From: Candidatus Krumholzibacteriia bacterium
Lineage (GTDB): Bacteria; Krumholzibacteriota; Krumholzibacteriia; LZORAL124-64-63
Reading direction: 5' to 3'
Assembly (NCBI GenBank): GCA_016744275.1
Contig: JADGEP010000085.1
Location: forward strand, 1-11,371
Length of the DNA stretch: 11,371 nucleotides
How positions within the stretch are numbered: the first letter of the stretch is position 1; every line of letters starts with the position of its first letter. This document shows positions 1-6,820 of the stretch, piece by piece. The notes beneath the pieces were generated by a model. That model was not told the DNA's origin. It was given only the letters and a program-made list of their open reading frames with translations, and searched no databases. The translations under genes were made by a program, and so were the position numbers.

Positions 1-1408
1 GGGCTATCTTATCCAGCAAATAGCGCACCGTGGCCTGTTCGGAAAAGCCGACCATGGCAATGCGTTCTTCGTAACGAGCCTGCCAACCTTCGGCCAATTG
101 CAGCACCGTTGCGGCCCAGATCTTTTCCTCGCCGGACGGAAAACTCATTTCGGCGCGCATGATATAGCCGCCGGTTTTCAGGGGACTGAAGTCGGCCTGA
201 CGCGCAATCCGGTTGGTGCCTTCGGTCAACATGACGGTGCCGCGAATGGGGCCATCCGGCAGTACGGAGCGGCCGGCCTGATCGGTAAAGTTGAGGCTCA
301 GGGTGGCTGAACCGGCCGTGCCGCTGATGGCGACCAGTTCCAAGTCCAGGGGCTGGTTGCTGCTGAGGGAATTGCTCATCTTGCCCAGGAAGCGATCGCC
401 TTTGATGCTGTCGGTTCGAAAATCCAGGCGGGCAAAGCGGCGCACCTCTGCCCGGGGATTCAGGGTGTCGCGGGTCTCCACCATCGACGCCCGAATCAGG
501 CGTTGGCCGGTGTTCAAAACCAGGGTCGCGTTGATGCCCAGCGGGGTGTCGACCACCGGGTTGTAGGGCATCATGGCCTGCCAGGGGATGGTGGCCGTCA
601 GCTGCAACTGACCGTCCTGATCGGCCCGGATCTTGGGCACCAGTTCGAGAATCTGTTGCCATTGGTCTTGCGCCGGCAAATACATGGCCCCGGCGCCGCC
701 TTTGGTTTCGATGCCGAAGGCAAACAGATGGTGATTGTCCGAGGTGGCGTCCGCGGCGTTTTCAAGCACACCCAGGCTGACGATCAAGCCTGATCCACCT
801 TGCCACGGGGCCTGGGCCGCCGATTGTGAAAACAAAGCTACCCAGTCCTGTCCCGCCGTGAGCTCCAGACTCAAGCCGCCATCGTGCCATTTGAGGCGCA
901 GGTCCGGCTGGCTGAGAGGTGCGTCGGCGGTGGGCACGGCTTTGCGGTGGGGAATCAATGGGCGCGTTTCAGACCACTTGTCCAGATCCAATCCCAAACT
1001 TTGGCGGGCCGTCAGCTTGGCGAGGTTGGCTGCTTCGGCCGCATTGAGTTCGGCCACTGTGGCGCTCATTGGGCCTTGCAGGTCGGGGTCCTGAACCGCC
1101 ATGTCCCATTCGACAAAACCTGTGGCCAAGGCGGCGTTGTAAGCCTGTTTGGCTCGATCGGAGTCGCCCACGGTATTTTCGAGGCAGGCCAGGTTGTACC
1201 ACATCACGTAGTCGTCGGGAAACGCGTTGGTGTGGGCACGACACAGGGGCAAGGCCATGGTGCGTTGGTTGTGCCGCATCAGGTCGCCGATGCGCGCCGC
1301 GCTGGTTTGGCGTTCATCGGCCGCCAACGAGAGGCTGGATGCACAGAGGATCAAGCCGACCAGGATTCCCAGCAGAAACTGGGAAGGAGTCAGAAAACGG
1401 GGGGACAT
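1..1408 (-). CDS. Exported TPR/CBM9-like protein, C-terminus outside window
   Basis: Translating the minus strand from the ATG at 1408-1406 gives 469 uninterrupted codons to the window edge. Residues 1-30 form a classical signal peptide: basic start (MSPR), hydrophobic core FLLGILVGLILCASS, and likely signal peptidase I cleavage after SLA or SLAA, so the protein is exported. Residues about 37-125 are alanine-rich and helical, with a TPR-like stretch (MWYNLACLENTVGDSDRA, then AYNAALATGF) ending in DPDLQGPM. Residues about 140-330 resemble a CBM9-like beta-sandwich, with TIPWQAMMPY near 273-282, LGIN at 290-293 and RRFARLDF closing it. Residues 335-469 are beta-rich and may be an Ig-like domain leading to an unseen C-terminal domain. 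AGGA lies 4 nt before the chosen ATG. In-frame ATGs at 1480 and 1492 would bury the signal peptide behind a hydrophilic tail and are disfavoured. The full function is unknown; a catalytic domain beyond the edge is possible but not seen. Confidence 0.85.
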   Translation of the reverse strand, partial: MSPRFLTPSQFLLGILVGLILCASSLSLAADERQTSAARIGDLMRHNQRTMALPLCRAHTNAFPDDYVMWYNLACLENTVGDSDRAKQAYNAALATGFVEWDMAVQDPDLQGPMSATVAELNAAEAANLAKLTARQSLGLDLDKWSETRPLIPHRKAVPTADAPLSQPDLRLKWHDGGLSLELTAGQDWVALFSQSAAQAPWQGGSGLIVSLGVLENAADATSDNHHLFAFGIETKGGAGAMYLPAQDQWQQILELVPKIRADQDGQLQLTATIPWQAMMPYNPVVDTPLGINATLVLNTGQRLIRASMVETRDTLNPRAEVRRFARLDFRTDSIKGDRFLGKMSNSLSSNQPLDLELVAISGTAGSATLSLNFTDQAGRSVLPDGPIRGTVMLTEGTNRIARQADFSPLKTGGYIMRAEMSFPSGEEKIWAATVLQLAEGWQARYEERIAMVGFSEQATVRYLLDKIA

Positions 1409-1699
1409 GGGGTCCTTTCGGGCCACGAGCCGGGATGGCTCAGGGCAGGGTTCATGGGGTGTGCCGTCGGTGCTGGTCATTCCACGGCACATGGTCAAAA
1501 AAGCCCAACCGGGCGCTCGAGGCAAGTCCGGTGGTGATCTTGGCCAGGGGGCAGGCCCTCCAGTTGTCGCCAATCGCCTTTTTGGGTAACTTGAGGATCT
1601 TGCCCGGACTCATCCGTCTCTTCGCAGGATCCCCAGGGGGAGGCCCAGGGTTTCCCCACGGCAACGGCGGCTTCCGCCGCCACAGCGAACGAGGTCGTC
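1409..1699. other. Divergent intergenic region upstream of the phzF-like gene
   Basis: About 290 bp separate the start codons of two divergently transcribed genes, so both promoters should lie here. I see no convincing -35/-10 pair on either strand. The minus strand carries a 4-bp stem (GCCC, loop GGTT, GGGC) followed by six Ts near 1494-1511. It is too weak to call a terminator and no minus-strand gene lies upstream for it to end. A short minus-strand reading frame (start about 1613, stop 1452) crosses the region but has no recognisable content. Confidence 0.5.
1665..1679 (+). repeat. Inverted repeat in the 5' leader of the phzF-like gene
   Basis: CGGCGG and CCGCCG form a perfect 6-bp GC stem with a 3-base loop (CTT), about 11 bases before the GAGG ribosome-binding motif of the gene starting at 1700. 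In the mRNA this would be a stable small hairpin close to the ribosome-binding site. It could modulate translation, or be chance in GC-rich DNA. Confidence 0.4.
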
Positions 1700-2632
1700 A
1701 TGGCCATTATACCCTTCCATATCGTTGATGCCTTCGCGAAACGTCCCTTCACGGGCAATCCGGCGGCCATTATTCCCAATGCGTCCAACCTGACCGAAGC
1801 CGAGATGTTCCAGATCACCGAAGAATTGTCCATGGAGGCGGGATTCGTGATGCCGCCCACGGCACCGGGGGCGGACGTGCGATTGCGCTTTTTCACCCAA
1901 CGGCACGAGGCGAGCCTCAGCGGCCACGTGGTCATCGCAGCCTTCGCTTCCATGTGCGATCGGGGCTTCTACCGCCCGACCCCGGCCGGGGTGCCGTTGC
2001 GACTGGAAACCGCCGCCGGATTATTGCCCATCAAACTGACTTGTGCCGCCAACGGCCAGACCGCCATCACCGCCGGCATGCCGGCGCCGCGTTTTGGCGA
2101 ATTGGTGCCCGCAGCCGAAGTGGCTGCGGCCTTGGGCGTGCCCGCCGAAACGCTGGGATTGGGCGACCATGGCCCCCAGCGGGTCAGTTGCGGTTTTGAT
2201 CAGATCATCGTGCCGGTTGCCGACTGCCGGACGATCAGAGGGGTGGCGGCCAATACGGCCGGTATTCTGGAATTGACCGACCGCCGGGGAGTGGGCGGCG
2301 TGACCCTTTTTTGCCCGGAAACCTACGGCCACGAGGCGGATTTCCACTGCCGCTTTTTCCATCCCCAGTTGGGCAAGGATGAGGACCTCGCCAGCGGCAC
2401 GAGCCTGGCGGCGGCAGCCAGTTACATCGTGGACCGTTCCCTGGTGCCGGTGTTTGATCAGGTGAATTTGGTGATGGAGCAGGGCCACAGCCTGGGCCGC
2501 CCGACCTCCGCTCGTCTGACCGTCGTGGTCGATGAATCCGGTGCTGCGGGTGTGGAGATGACGGCCACCGGGGCGGTGGTCATGCGCGGGTCATTCCATT
2601 TCAATCGGTCGTCACTGGCAGCGGTGTATTAG
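1700..2632 (+). CDS. PhzF-family isomerase/epimerase-like protein
   Basis: A 310-residue protein, the usual length for the PhzF family of diaminopimelate-epimerase-fold enzymes (cytoplasmic, typically dimeric isomerases). It opens with the family signature IVDAFAKRPFTGNPAA (residues 8-23). E46 in ELSMEAGFV matches the catalytic glutamate of PhzF (E45). FFTQRHEASLSGH (64-76) matches the conserved (F/Y)TP..E...GH segment. EDLASGTS (228-235) corresponds to EDPATGSA of the second half-domain, keeping the Asp (229) but with Thr in place of the Ser equivalent to PhzF S213. The start is supported by GAGG 5 nt upstream. The gene stands alone on the plus strand with no phenazine genes nearby, so a phenazine role is not supported; most family members have unknown substrates. 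Its stop codon overlaps that of the convergent ackA by 4 nt. Family assignment is firm, substrate unknown. Confidence 0.9.
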   Translation: MAIIPFHIVDAFAKRPFTGNPAAIIPNASNLTEAEMFQITEELSMEAGFVMPPTAPGADVRLRFFTQRHEASLSGHVVIAAFASMCDRGFYRPTPAGVPLRLETAAGLLPIKLTCAANGQTAITAGMPAPRFGELVPAAEVAAALGVPAETLGLGDHGPQRVSCGFDQIIVPVADCRTIRGVAANTAGILELTDRRGVGGVTLFCPETYGHEADFHCRFFHPQLGKDEDLASGTSLAAAASYIVDRSLVPVFDQVNLVMEQGHSLGRPTSARLTVVVDESGAAGVEMTATGAVVMRGSFHFNRSSLAAVY

Positions 2633-3831
2633 TCCGGCAAAACCAATTCACGGGTGTCGCGGGCGATCATCAATTCTTCGTTGGTGGGGATGATCATGAT
2701 CTTCACCCGCGAGCTCATCTTGCTGATGATGGACTCGTCATGGCGGGTGGCGTTCTTGAACGGATCAAGGATGGCGCCGACGGCTTCGAGGCCGCGGCAG
2801 GCCCATTCCCGCACGAGGGAGGCGTGTTCGCCCACACCGGCGGTGAAAATAATGGCGTCCACCCGGCCAAGGCTGACAGCATAGGACCCGATATACTTGC
2901 GGATGTGGTACGCGTAGACCTCAAGAGCCAGCCGGGCGCGGTCATTGCCGTTGGCGTACTCGCGTTCGACGTCTCGCAGGTCACTGCTGATGCCACTGAT
3001 GCCCAGCATGCCGCTTTCCTTGTTCAGCATTTTTTCAATGTCGTCCAGGGGCTTGTCCAGCAATCGCGCCAAAAAACCCACCAGGGCCGGATCGATGTCA
3101 CCACTACGAGTGCCCATCATCAGGCCTTCCAGGGGTGTCAGGCCCATGCTGGTGTCCAGGCTTTGACCGCCGCGGATCGCCGCCATCGAGGCGCCATTGC
3201 CCAAGTGGCAGGTGATCAGGTTCAGGTCGGAAATGTCCCGTTCCAGAATCTGGGCTGCGCGCAAAGTGACGTAGCGGTGGCTGGTGCCGTGGAATCCATA
3301 GCGCCGGATTTTGTGGTCTTCGTAAAGGCTGTAGGGAATGGGGTAGATGTAGGCGCGGTCCGGCATGGTCTGGTGAAAGGCGGTGTCGAAGACGCCCACC
3401 ATGGGCACATCCGGCATCACTTTTTGCGAGGCTTCGATACCGGTGATGTTGGCCGGGTTGTGCAACGGGGCCAGGGGTACGCAGGCCTTCAGGGCGTCCA
3501 CGACATCTTCGGTGATGATGACCGAGCCGCTGTAGCGCTCGCCCGCATGCACCACGCGGTGCCCCACGGCGCTGACTTCGTTCATGGAGCGCAATACACC
3601 CTCGGTCGGATCCACCAAGGCGTCCAATACCAGCTGGATTCCCTTGGCGTGATCGCCGATAGGCAAGACGGCCGTGATGTCGTCGTGGCCGGGGCGCTGG
3701 TAGGTGTGCACACCGTCGTCCATGCCGATCCGCTCGACCAGACCCTTGGCCAGAATCTGCTCATCGGACATTTCCAGCAGCTGGTATTTCAGCGAGCTGC
3801 TGCCACAATTGATGACCAACACATTGCTCAT
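2629..3831 (-). CDS. ackA: Acetate kinase
   Basis: A 400-residue cytoplasmic enzyme converting acetyl phosphate and ADP to acetate and ATP, the substrate-level phosphorylation step of the Pta-AckA pathway; reversible. All expected acetate kinase landmarks are present: VLVINCGSSSLKYQL (4-18, with N8), GHRVVHAGERY (90-100, R92), FDTAFHQTMP (148-157, D149), RRYGFHGTSHRYV (176-188, H181), CHLGNGAS (208-215), MMGTRSGDIDPAL with R242, FTAGVGEH (329-336) and IPTNEELMIA with E385. These match the numbering of characterised acetate kinases within one residue. The start at 3831 is chosen because MSNVLVINCGSSS is the normal N-terminus; the frame is open further upstream (to 3891) but that part overlaps pta and is not family-like. 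It follows pta by 2 nt with only a weak ribosome-binding site, so translational coupling is likely. It ends by overlapping the phzF-like stop codon. Confidence 0.97.
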   Translation of the reverse strand: MSNVLVINCGSSSLKYQLLEMSDEQILAKGLVERIGMDDGVHTYQRPGHDDITAVLPIGDHAKGIQLVLDALVDPTEGVLRSMNEVSAVGHRVVHAGERYSGSVIITEDVVDALKACVPLAPLHNPANITGIEASQKVMPDVPMVGVFDTAFHQTMPDRAYIYPIPYSLYEDHKIRRYGFHGTSHRYVTLRAAQILERDISDLNLITCHLGNGASMAAIRGGQSLDTSMGLTPLEGLMMGTRSGDIDPALVGFLARLLDKPLDDIEKMLNKESGMLGISGISSDLRDVEREYANGNDRARLALEVYAYHIRKYIGSYAVSLGRVDAIIFTAGVGEHASLVREWACRGLEAVGAILDPFKNATRHDESIISKMSSRVKIMIIPTNEELMIARDTRELVLPD

Positions 3832-3833
3832 GA

Positions 3834-4826
3834 TTACACGCTCTGCAAGGCGGTGATGGCCACCACGTTGACGATGTCGTCGACGCTGCAACCGCGCGAA
3901 AGGTCATTGACGCCCTTGGCCATGCCCTGCAGGACGGGGCCTACAGCTTCGGCGCCGGCCAGGCGCTGGACAAGTTTGTAGCCGATGTTGCCCGCATCCA
4001 GGTCCGGAAAAATGATCACGTTGGCGTTGCCGGCCACGGTGCTGTCGGGCGCTTTTTTGCTGCCGATGGCGGGCACCAGGGCGGCGTCCAATTGCAGGGG
4101 GCCGTCAATCTGCAACTCGGGGGCCTTGGTTCGGGCCAGGTCCACCGCGGCGATGACCTTTTCGACATCCGGGCCGGCGCCGCTGCCGAGGGTGCTGTAG
4201 CTGAGCATCGCAACGCGCGGTTCGAAGCCGCACAGGGCACGGGCGGTGTTGGCGGTGGCCACGGCGATGTCCGCGAGTTGCTCGGCATTGGGCTGGGGAT
4301 TGACGGCGCAGTCGCCAAAGACGATCCGGCCCTCGTCGCCGAAGGTCCAATCCGGCTTGACCATGACAAAACAGCTGGAGACGATGGCGGCGTCCGGGGC
4401 GGTGCCGACAATCTGGAAGCCGGCGCGCAGCACGTTGCCGGTGGAGTTGACCGCGCCGGCGACCATGCCGTCGGCCATTCCCTGGCGCACGAGCATGGCG
4501 CCAAAGAAGAGGGGATCCTGCATGGCGGTGGCGGCCTCCGCTTCGGTCAGGCCCTTGTGCTGGCGCAATTCGAAGTAGGCCCGCGCAAATTCATTGCGGT
4601 AGGTGCTCAGTCGGGGATCGATGATGGAGATGCCCTCGGGATTGATACCGAGCCCGGCGAGACGGCCTGTCAGGTCCGCGGCGTCACCGAGCAGCGCGAT
4701 CTGGGCAAAGCCTTCGTCCCGGATCTGACCGGCGGCCTTGAGCATGCGCTCGTCATCGCCTTCTGGCAAGACGATAGTTTTGTTGAGTTTAGCGGCATTT
4801 TGCCGCAGGCTTTTCACGAAATCCAT
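3834..4826 (-). CDS. pta: Phosphate acetyltransferase (short, single-domain form)
   Basis: A 330-residue cytoplasmic phosphotransacetylase that interconverts acetyl-CoA plus phosphate with acetyl phosphate plus CoA, feeding the acetate kinase encoded immediately downstream. It is the short form: it consists only of the PTA_PTB catalytic domain and lacks the N-terminal regulatory (DRTGG and AAA-like) domains of long enterobacterial Pta. Recognisable segments are IVLPEGDDERMLKAA (18-32), MADGMVAGAVNSTGNVLRA (117-135), MLSYSTLGSG (207-216), IIFPDLDAGNIGYKLVQRLA (271-290), and the C-terminal signature NDLSRGCSVDDIVNVVAITA (307-326). In that signature S310, R311 and D317 correspond to the catalytic and CoA-binding residues of the archaeal enzyme. 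The start is supported by AGGGAG 8 nt upstream. The gene order is pta then ackA, 2 nt apart. Its promoter must lie in 4827-4937; a TTGACA at 4907-4902 (minus) lacks a matching -10. Confidence 0.97.
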   Translation of the reverse strand: MDFVKSLRQNAAKLNKTIVLPEGDDERMLKAAGQIRDEGFAQIALLGDAADLTGRLAGLGINPEGISIIDPRLSTYRNEFARAYFELRQHKGLTEAEAATAMQDPLFFGAMLVRQGMADGMVAGAVNSTGNVLRAGFQIVGTAPDAAIVSSCFVMVKPDWTFGDEGRIVFGDCAVNPQPNAEQLADIAVATANTARALCGFEPRVAMLSYSTLGSGAGPDVEKVIAAVDLARTKAPELQIDGPLQLDAALVPAIGSKKAPDSTVAGNANVIIFPDLDAGNIGYKLVQRLAGAEAVGPVLQGMAKGVNDLSRGCSVDDIVNVVAITALQSV

Positions 4827-4937
4827 GGCCGATACTCCCTGGTCGTTCTGTCAGCTGAGGTGGTCATCCAAAAAGGTGCTTCCCGCGGCGTCCGGAGTCA
4901 ATGTCAACAACGGCAAAAAGCCTGAAATTGGCCGCAC

Positions 4938-4969
4938 AAAAAAACGGTCCGGCACAATGGCCGGACCGT
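4938..4969 (-). terminator. Intrinsic terminator of the Rrf2 gene
   Basis: On the minus strand a perfect 10-bp GC-rich stem (ACGGTCCGGC and GCCGGACCGT, loop CATTGT) is followed by a run of seven Ts. The first T is also the last stem base. It begins 24 bases after the Rrf2 stop codon and about 110 bases before the pta start. It is a textbook rho-independent terminator and implies that pta-ackA has its own promoter rather than being read through from the regulator. Confidence 0.92.
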
Positions 4970-4993
4970 CACGGGATTGGGAAGCGGGTCGGC

Positions 4994-5446
4994 TCAGTCT
5001 TCGAGGCTGCCCAACTGCTGCAAGCCGACGTCGCCGGTCTCTTTCATGGTCGTCAGCAGATCTTCGAGGGTGAAGCTGGACCAGAATTCCTTCATGCGGG
5101 CGCTCAACAGCGTCCAGATGGAACGGGTCAGGCAATCATCCGACCGGTCGCAGACATCCGGCTCCAGGACGCAATCCACCAAGGTGGTGTGGTTGTCCAG
5201 GGCCGTGATGATTTCCCAGAGATTGATCTCTTTGGGATCGCGGCACAGGGTGTAGCCGCCGCGCACGCCCTTGCGGCTGTTGATCAACTCGGCGCGCCGC
5301 AGAGTGCCGACAACCTGCTCGAGATATTTGCCGCTGATTTCCTGGGTATCGCTGATGGTGCTGATGGGCACCGGGTCGCCGCCGTAGCTTTCAGCAATTT
5401 GAAGGATGGCGCGCAGGCCATAGCGGACCTTGGTGTTGACTTTCAT
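4994..5446 (-). CDS. Rrf2-family (IscR-like) transcriptional regulator with cysteine triad
   Basis: A 150-residue DNA-binding protein of the Rrf2 family. The N-terminal winged helix-turn-helix is clear: MKVNTKVRYGLRAILQIA (1-18), SGKYLEQVVGTLRRAELI (38-55) and the wing SRKGVRGGYTL (57-67). Cysteines C92, C99 and C105 follow, in the position of the iron-sulfur ligands of IscR and NsrR, and the tail CLTRSIWTLLSARMKEFW aligns with the IscR dimer helix. The spacing is C-X6-C-X5-C; IscR has X5/X5. The IscR fourth ligand (His in CLTH) is Arg here (CLTR), so an IscR-type [2Fe-2S] site with the same ligand set is not expected; another cluster type or ligand is possible. A further Cys is at 68. Family knowledge suggests sensing of Fe-S status, redox or NO. 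It lies upstream of pta-ackA but is insulated by a terminator, and is divergent from the deaminase gene. The targets are unknown. Confidence 0.93.
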   Translation of the reverse strand: MKVNTKVRYGLRAILQIAESYGGDPVPISTISDTQEISGKYLEQVVGTLRRAELINSRKGVRGGYTLCRDPKEINLWEIITALDNHTTLVDCVLEPDVCDRSDDCLTRSIWTLLSARMKEFWSSFTLEDLLTTMKETGDVGLQQLGSLED

Positions 5447-5464
5447 AATTTAGCTAACGCTCCT
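5447..5464 (-). promoter_or_regulatory. Distant Shine-Dalgarno and 8-bp palindrome ahead of the Rrf2 gene
   Basis: On the minus strand AGGAG (5464-5460) is the only good ribosome-binding motif, but it sits 13 nt from the ATG at 5446, longer than the usual 5-9. An in-frame stop (TAA) directly before the codon preceding this ATG rules out an earlier start, and the protein's N-terminus is family-typical. The spacer contains the perfect palindrome TTAGCTAA (5450-5457), which could be part of an operator for autoregulation. That role is inference. Confidence 0.4.
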
Positions 5465-5484
5465 GTCGAGGCAGGCGGTCTCCC

Positions 5485-5501
5485 CGGCACTTTGGGTGCC
5501 G
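5485..5501. repeat. Inverted repeat in the Rrf2/deaminase divergent region
   Basis: CGGCAC and GTGCCG are perfect 6-bp arms around TTTGG. The repeat lies between the possible shared promoter segment and the Rrf2 start, so in the Rrf2 transcript it would fold as a leader hairpin, and as DNA it could be a protein-binding site. No T-run follows on either strand, so it is not a terminator. Confidence 0.35.
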
Positions 5502-5514
5502 CCGCATGCCAATC

Positions 5515-5544
5515 CTGAGTCATCGACCAACCACTGCTATTATG
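5515..5544. promoter_or_regulatory. Candidate overlapping divergent promoters of the deaminase and Rrf2 genes
   Basis: On the plus strand TGCTATTAT (5535-5543) is an extended -10 (TGn then TATTAT, 5 of 6 to consensus) without a good -35, and would drive the deaminase gene with a leader of about 140 nt. On the minus strand the same bases read CATAAT (5544-5539, 5 of 6), with a weak TTGGGC-like -35 at 18 nt spacing, pointing towards the Rrf2 gene. Sharing -10 DNA would make the two promoters compete. The segment is visibly more AT-rich than the flanking genes. Prediction by eye only. Confidence 0.35.
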
Positions 5545-5688
5545 GACTCCACCCCTAATGGTGCCCAAATGAGAACGTTGATTGGTTGTATTTCTTGCTC
5601 GCGGCACTGGCAATCCGGGCCGGATGGCCCTATTCTGTTCCGAATTTACACAAAGAGCAAACCATGCCAAAGATCGGAAACCGAAACC

Positions 5689-6756
5689 ATGCCATCGCAA
5701 GATTCTTCACCACACAACACATCTGCTAACAATGTAGTGCATCAGCGCCGAGAATTCATCAAATCGTTGCCATTGGCTGATATTCACCGCCATTTTGATG
5801 GATCCATACGTCCGTCAACCCTCTGGGAGTTGTCCGAGAAGTACTACAGTGCTGTGCCGGGCCTCGATTTTGAACAATTCCGCCATTACCTGCAATGGGA
5901 CGACAGCCTGGACAATACCCTGCTGGACTACCTCGACAAATTTCATGTTCCTTTGCAGTACACCCAGTTTTACGACAACATCCGGCGCATCTCTTATGAA
6001 TTGGCCGAAGACGCCTACAACGACGGGGTGCGCCTGCTGGAATTGCGCATCAACCCGTTGATCCACCGCCGGGCGGGGCTGACCAGTCGGCAAGTATTGG
6101 CCGCCACCCGCAAGGGCTTTTCAAATTTTGGCAAGGACCATCCGGACTTCCGCGTCGGCATCATTGTCATCGCCATGCGCAACCACGGTGGCAATATGGC
6201 TCGGCTGTTGCTTCGTGAAGTGCTGGGCGAAAAAGAAGAGTTCCACGACGGCGTGGGCGTCATCGGCTTCGATATCGCTGGTCACGAAGAGCCCTTCCCG
6301 CCGATCCTGTTCAAGGATGCCTACGATCTGGCGACCAAGATGGGACTGAAGAAAACTGCGCACGCCGGTGAAAGTGAAGGCCCGGAGCGCATCTGGGAGG
6401 CGTTGGATTGCCTGGGCCCAGACCGCATTGGACACGGTACCAGCGCCGGCCAGGATTCTGAATTGATCAAGCGCCTGGCCCGCGATGGCGTCTACCTGGA
6501 AGTTTGCCTGTCTTCGAATCTGCAGACCGGTGCCATTGATAAATTGGAGAAACACCCGCTGCCAAAATTCCTCGATGCCGGCGTCAAGGTGGCCCTGTGC
6601 ACGGACAATCCCACCGTCAGCAGCACCACGTTGTCCCGTGAATACGAAATGGCCATGGAGGCTTTTGGGCTGAGTGAAAGCGATGTGCGGGACCTGGCCA
6701 AGATGTCCTGCCAAGGGACCTTCCTGGCCGCAGGGTGCCATTGCCGCTTCGATTGA
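5689..6756 (+). CDS. add: Adenosine deaminase family protein
   Basis: A 355-residue amidohydrolase-fold enzyme expected to deaminate adenosine or deoxyadenosine to inosine or deoxyinosine in purine salvage; a relative acting on 6-aminodeoxyfutalosine or another adenine nucleoside cannot be excluded. Zinc ligands H33 and H35 lie in DIHRHFDGSIRP (31-42, close to E. coli Add), H225 and catalytic E228 in HAGESEGPERIW, H249 in RIGHG, and the fourth zinc ligand D306 in CTDNP. The next residue is N307 where E. coli and mammalian enzymes have Asp; I recall Asn there in some bacterial members. The frame is open upstream to 5506, but only from the ATG at 5689 does the protein look family-like, and the ribosome-binding site (GGAAA, 8 nt away) is weak. 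The C-terminus is odd: after SCQGTFL it ends in AAGCHCRFD, whereas homologues usually continue in a short helix. A one-base frameshift near 6727 is possible. Confidence 0.88.
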   Translation: MPSQDSSPHNTSANNVVHQRREFIKSLPLADIHRHFDGSIRPSTLWELSEKYYSAVPGLDFEQFRHYLQWDDSLDNTLLDYLDKFHVPLQYTQFYDNIRRISYELAEDAYNDGVRLLELRINPLIHRRAGLTSRQVLAATRKGFSNFGKDHPDFRVGIIVIAMRNHGGNMARLLLREVLGEKEEFHDGVGVIGFDIAGHEEPFPPILFKDAYDLATKMGLKKTAHAGESEGPERIWEALDCLGPDRIGHGTSAGQDSELIKRLARDGVYLEVCLSSNLQTGAIDKLEKHPLPKFLDAGVKVALCTDNPTVSSTTLSREYEMAMEAFGLSESDVRDLAKMSCQGTFLAAGCHCRFD

Positions 6757-6820
6757 GCATAAGGGCGGGCCTTGCTCGCGCAGCGCTGGCGGTGTAGTCT
6801 TGAGGGTTCACCAGAGCTGG

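Noticed and set aside
9..662. Minus-strand open frame of 217 codons with a Gly/Arg/His-rich product
   Set aside because: It is a different frame from the exported TPR/CBM9-like protein, which reads through the same DNA with a signal peptide and normal composition.
1494..1511. Stem plus T-run on the minus strand as an intrinsic terminator
   Set aside because: The stem is only 4 bp and no minus-strand gene ends upstream of it.
1452..1613. Possible 53-residue basic protein on the minus strand (MSPGKILKLPKKAIGD and on)
   Set aside because: It has an AAGAG motif 4 nt before its ATG, but no recognisable similarity, and it sits in the leader of the exported protein gene. Only conservation in relatives could rescue it.
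1700..2632. Phenazine biosynthesis role for the PhzF-family protein
   Set aside because: No other phz genes are present, and most PhzF-family proteins in bacteria have other or unknown substrates.
2740..3981. Long plus-strand open frame (413 codons) opposite ackA and the end of pta
   Set aside because: It lies antisense to two unmistakable genes, its translation has no domain-like pattern, and long antisense frames are common opposite GC-rich genes.
4879..4907. TTGACA on the minus strand as a pta promoter -35
   Set aside because: The hexamer is perfect, but at 17 bp spacing the -10 position reads GGGAAG, and no alternative -10 is well placed.
4092..4925. Plus-strand open frame of 277 codons opposite pta
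   Set aside because: Antisense shadow of pta; glycine/valine-rich translation without recognisable motifs.
5443..5700. Minus-strand frame of 85 codons upstream of the Rrf2 gene
   Set aside because: It covers the divergent promoter region, overlaps the Rrf2 start in another frame, and its translation shows no family features.
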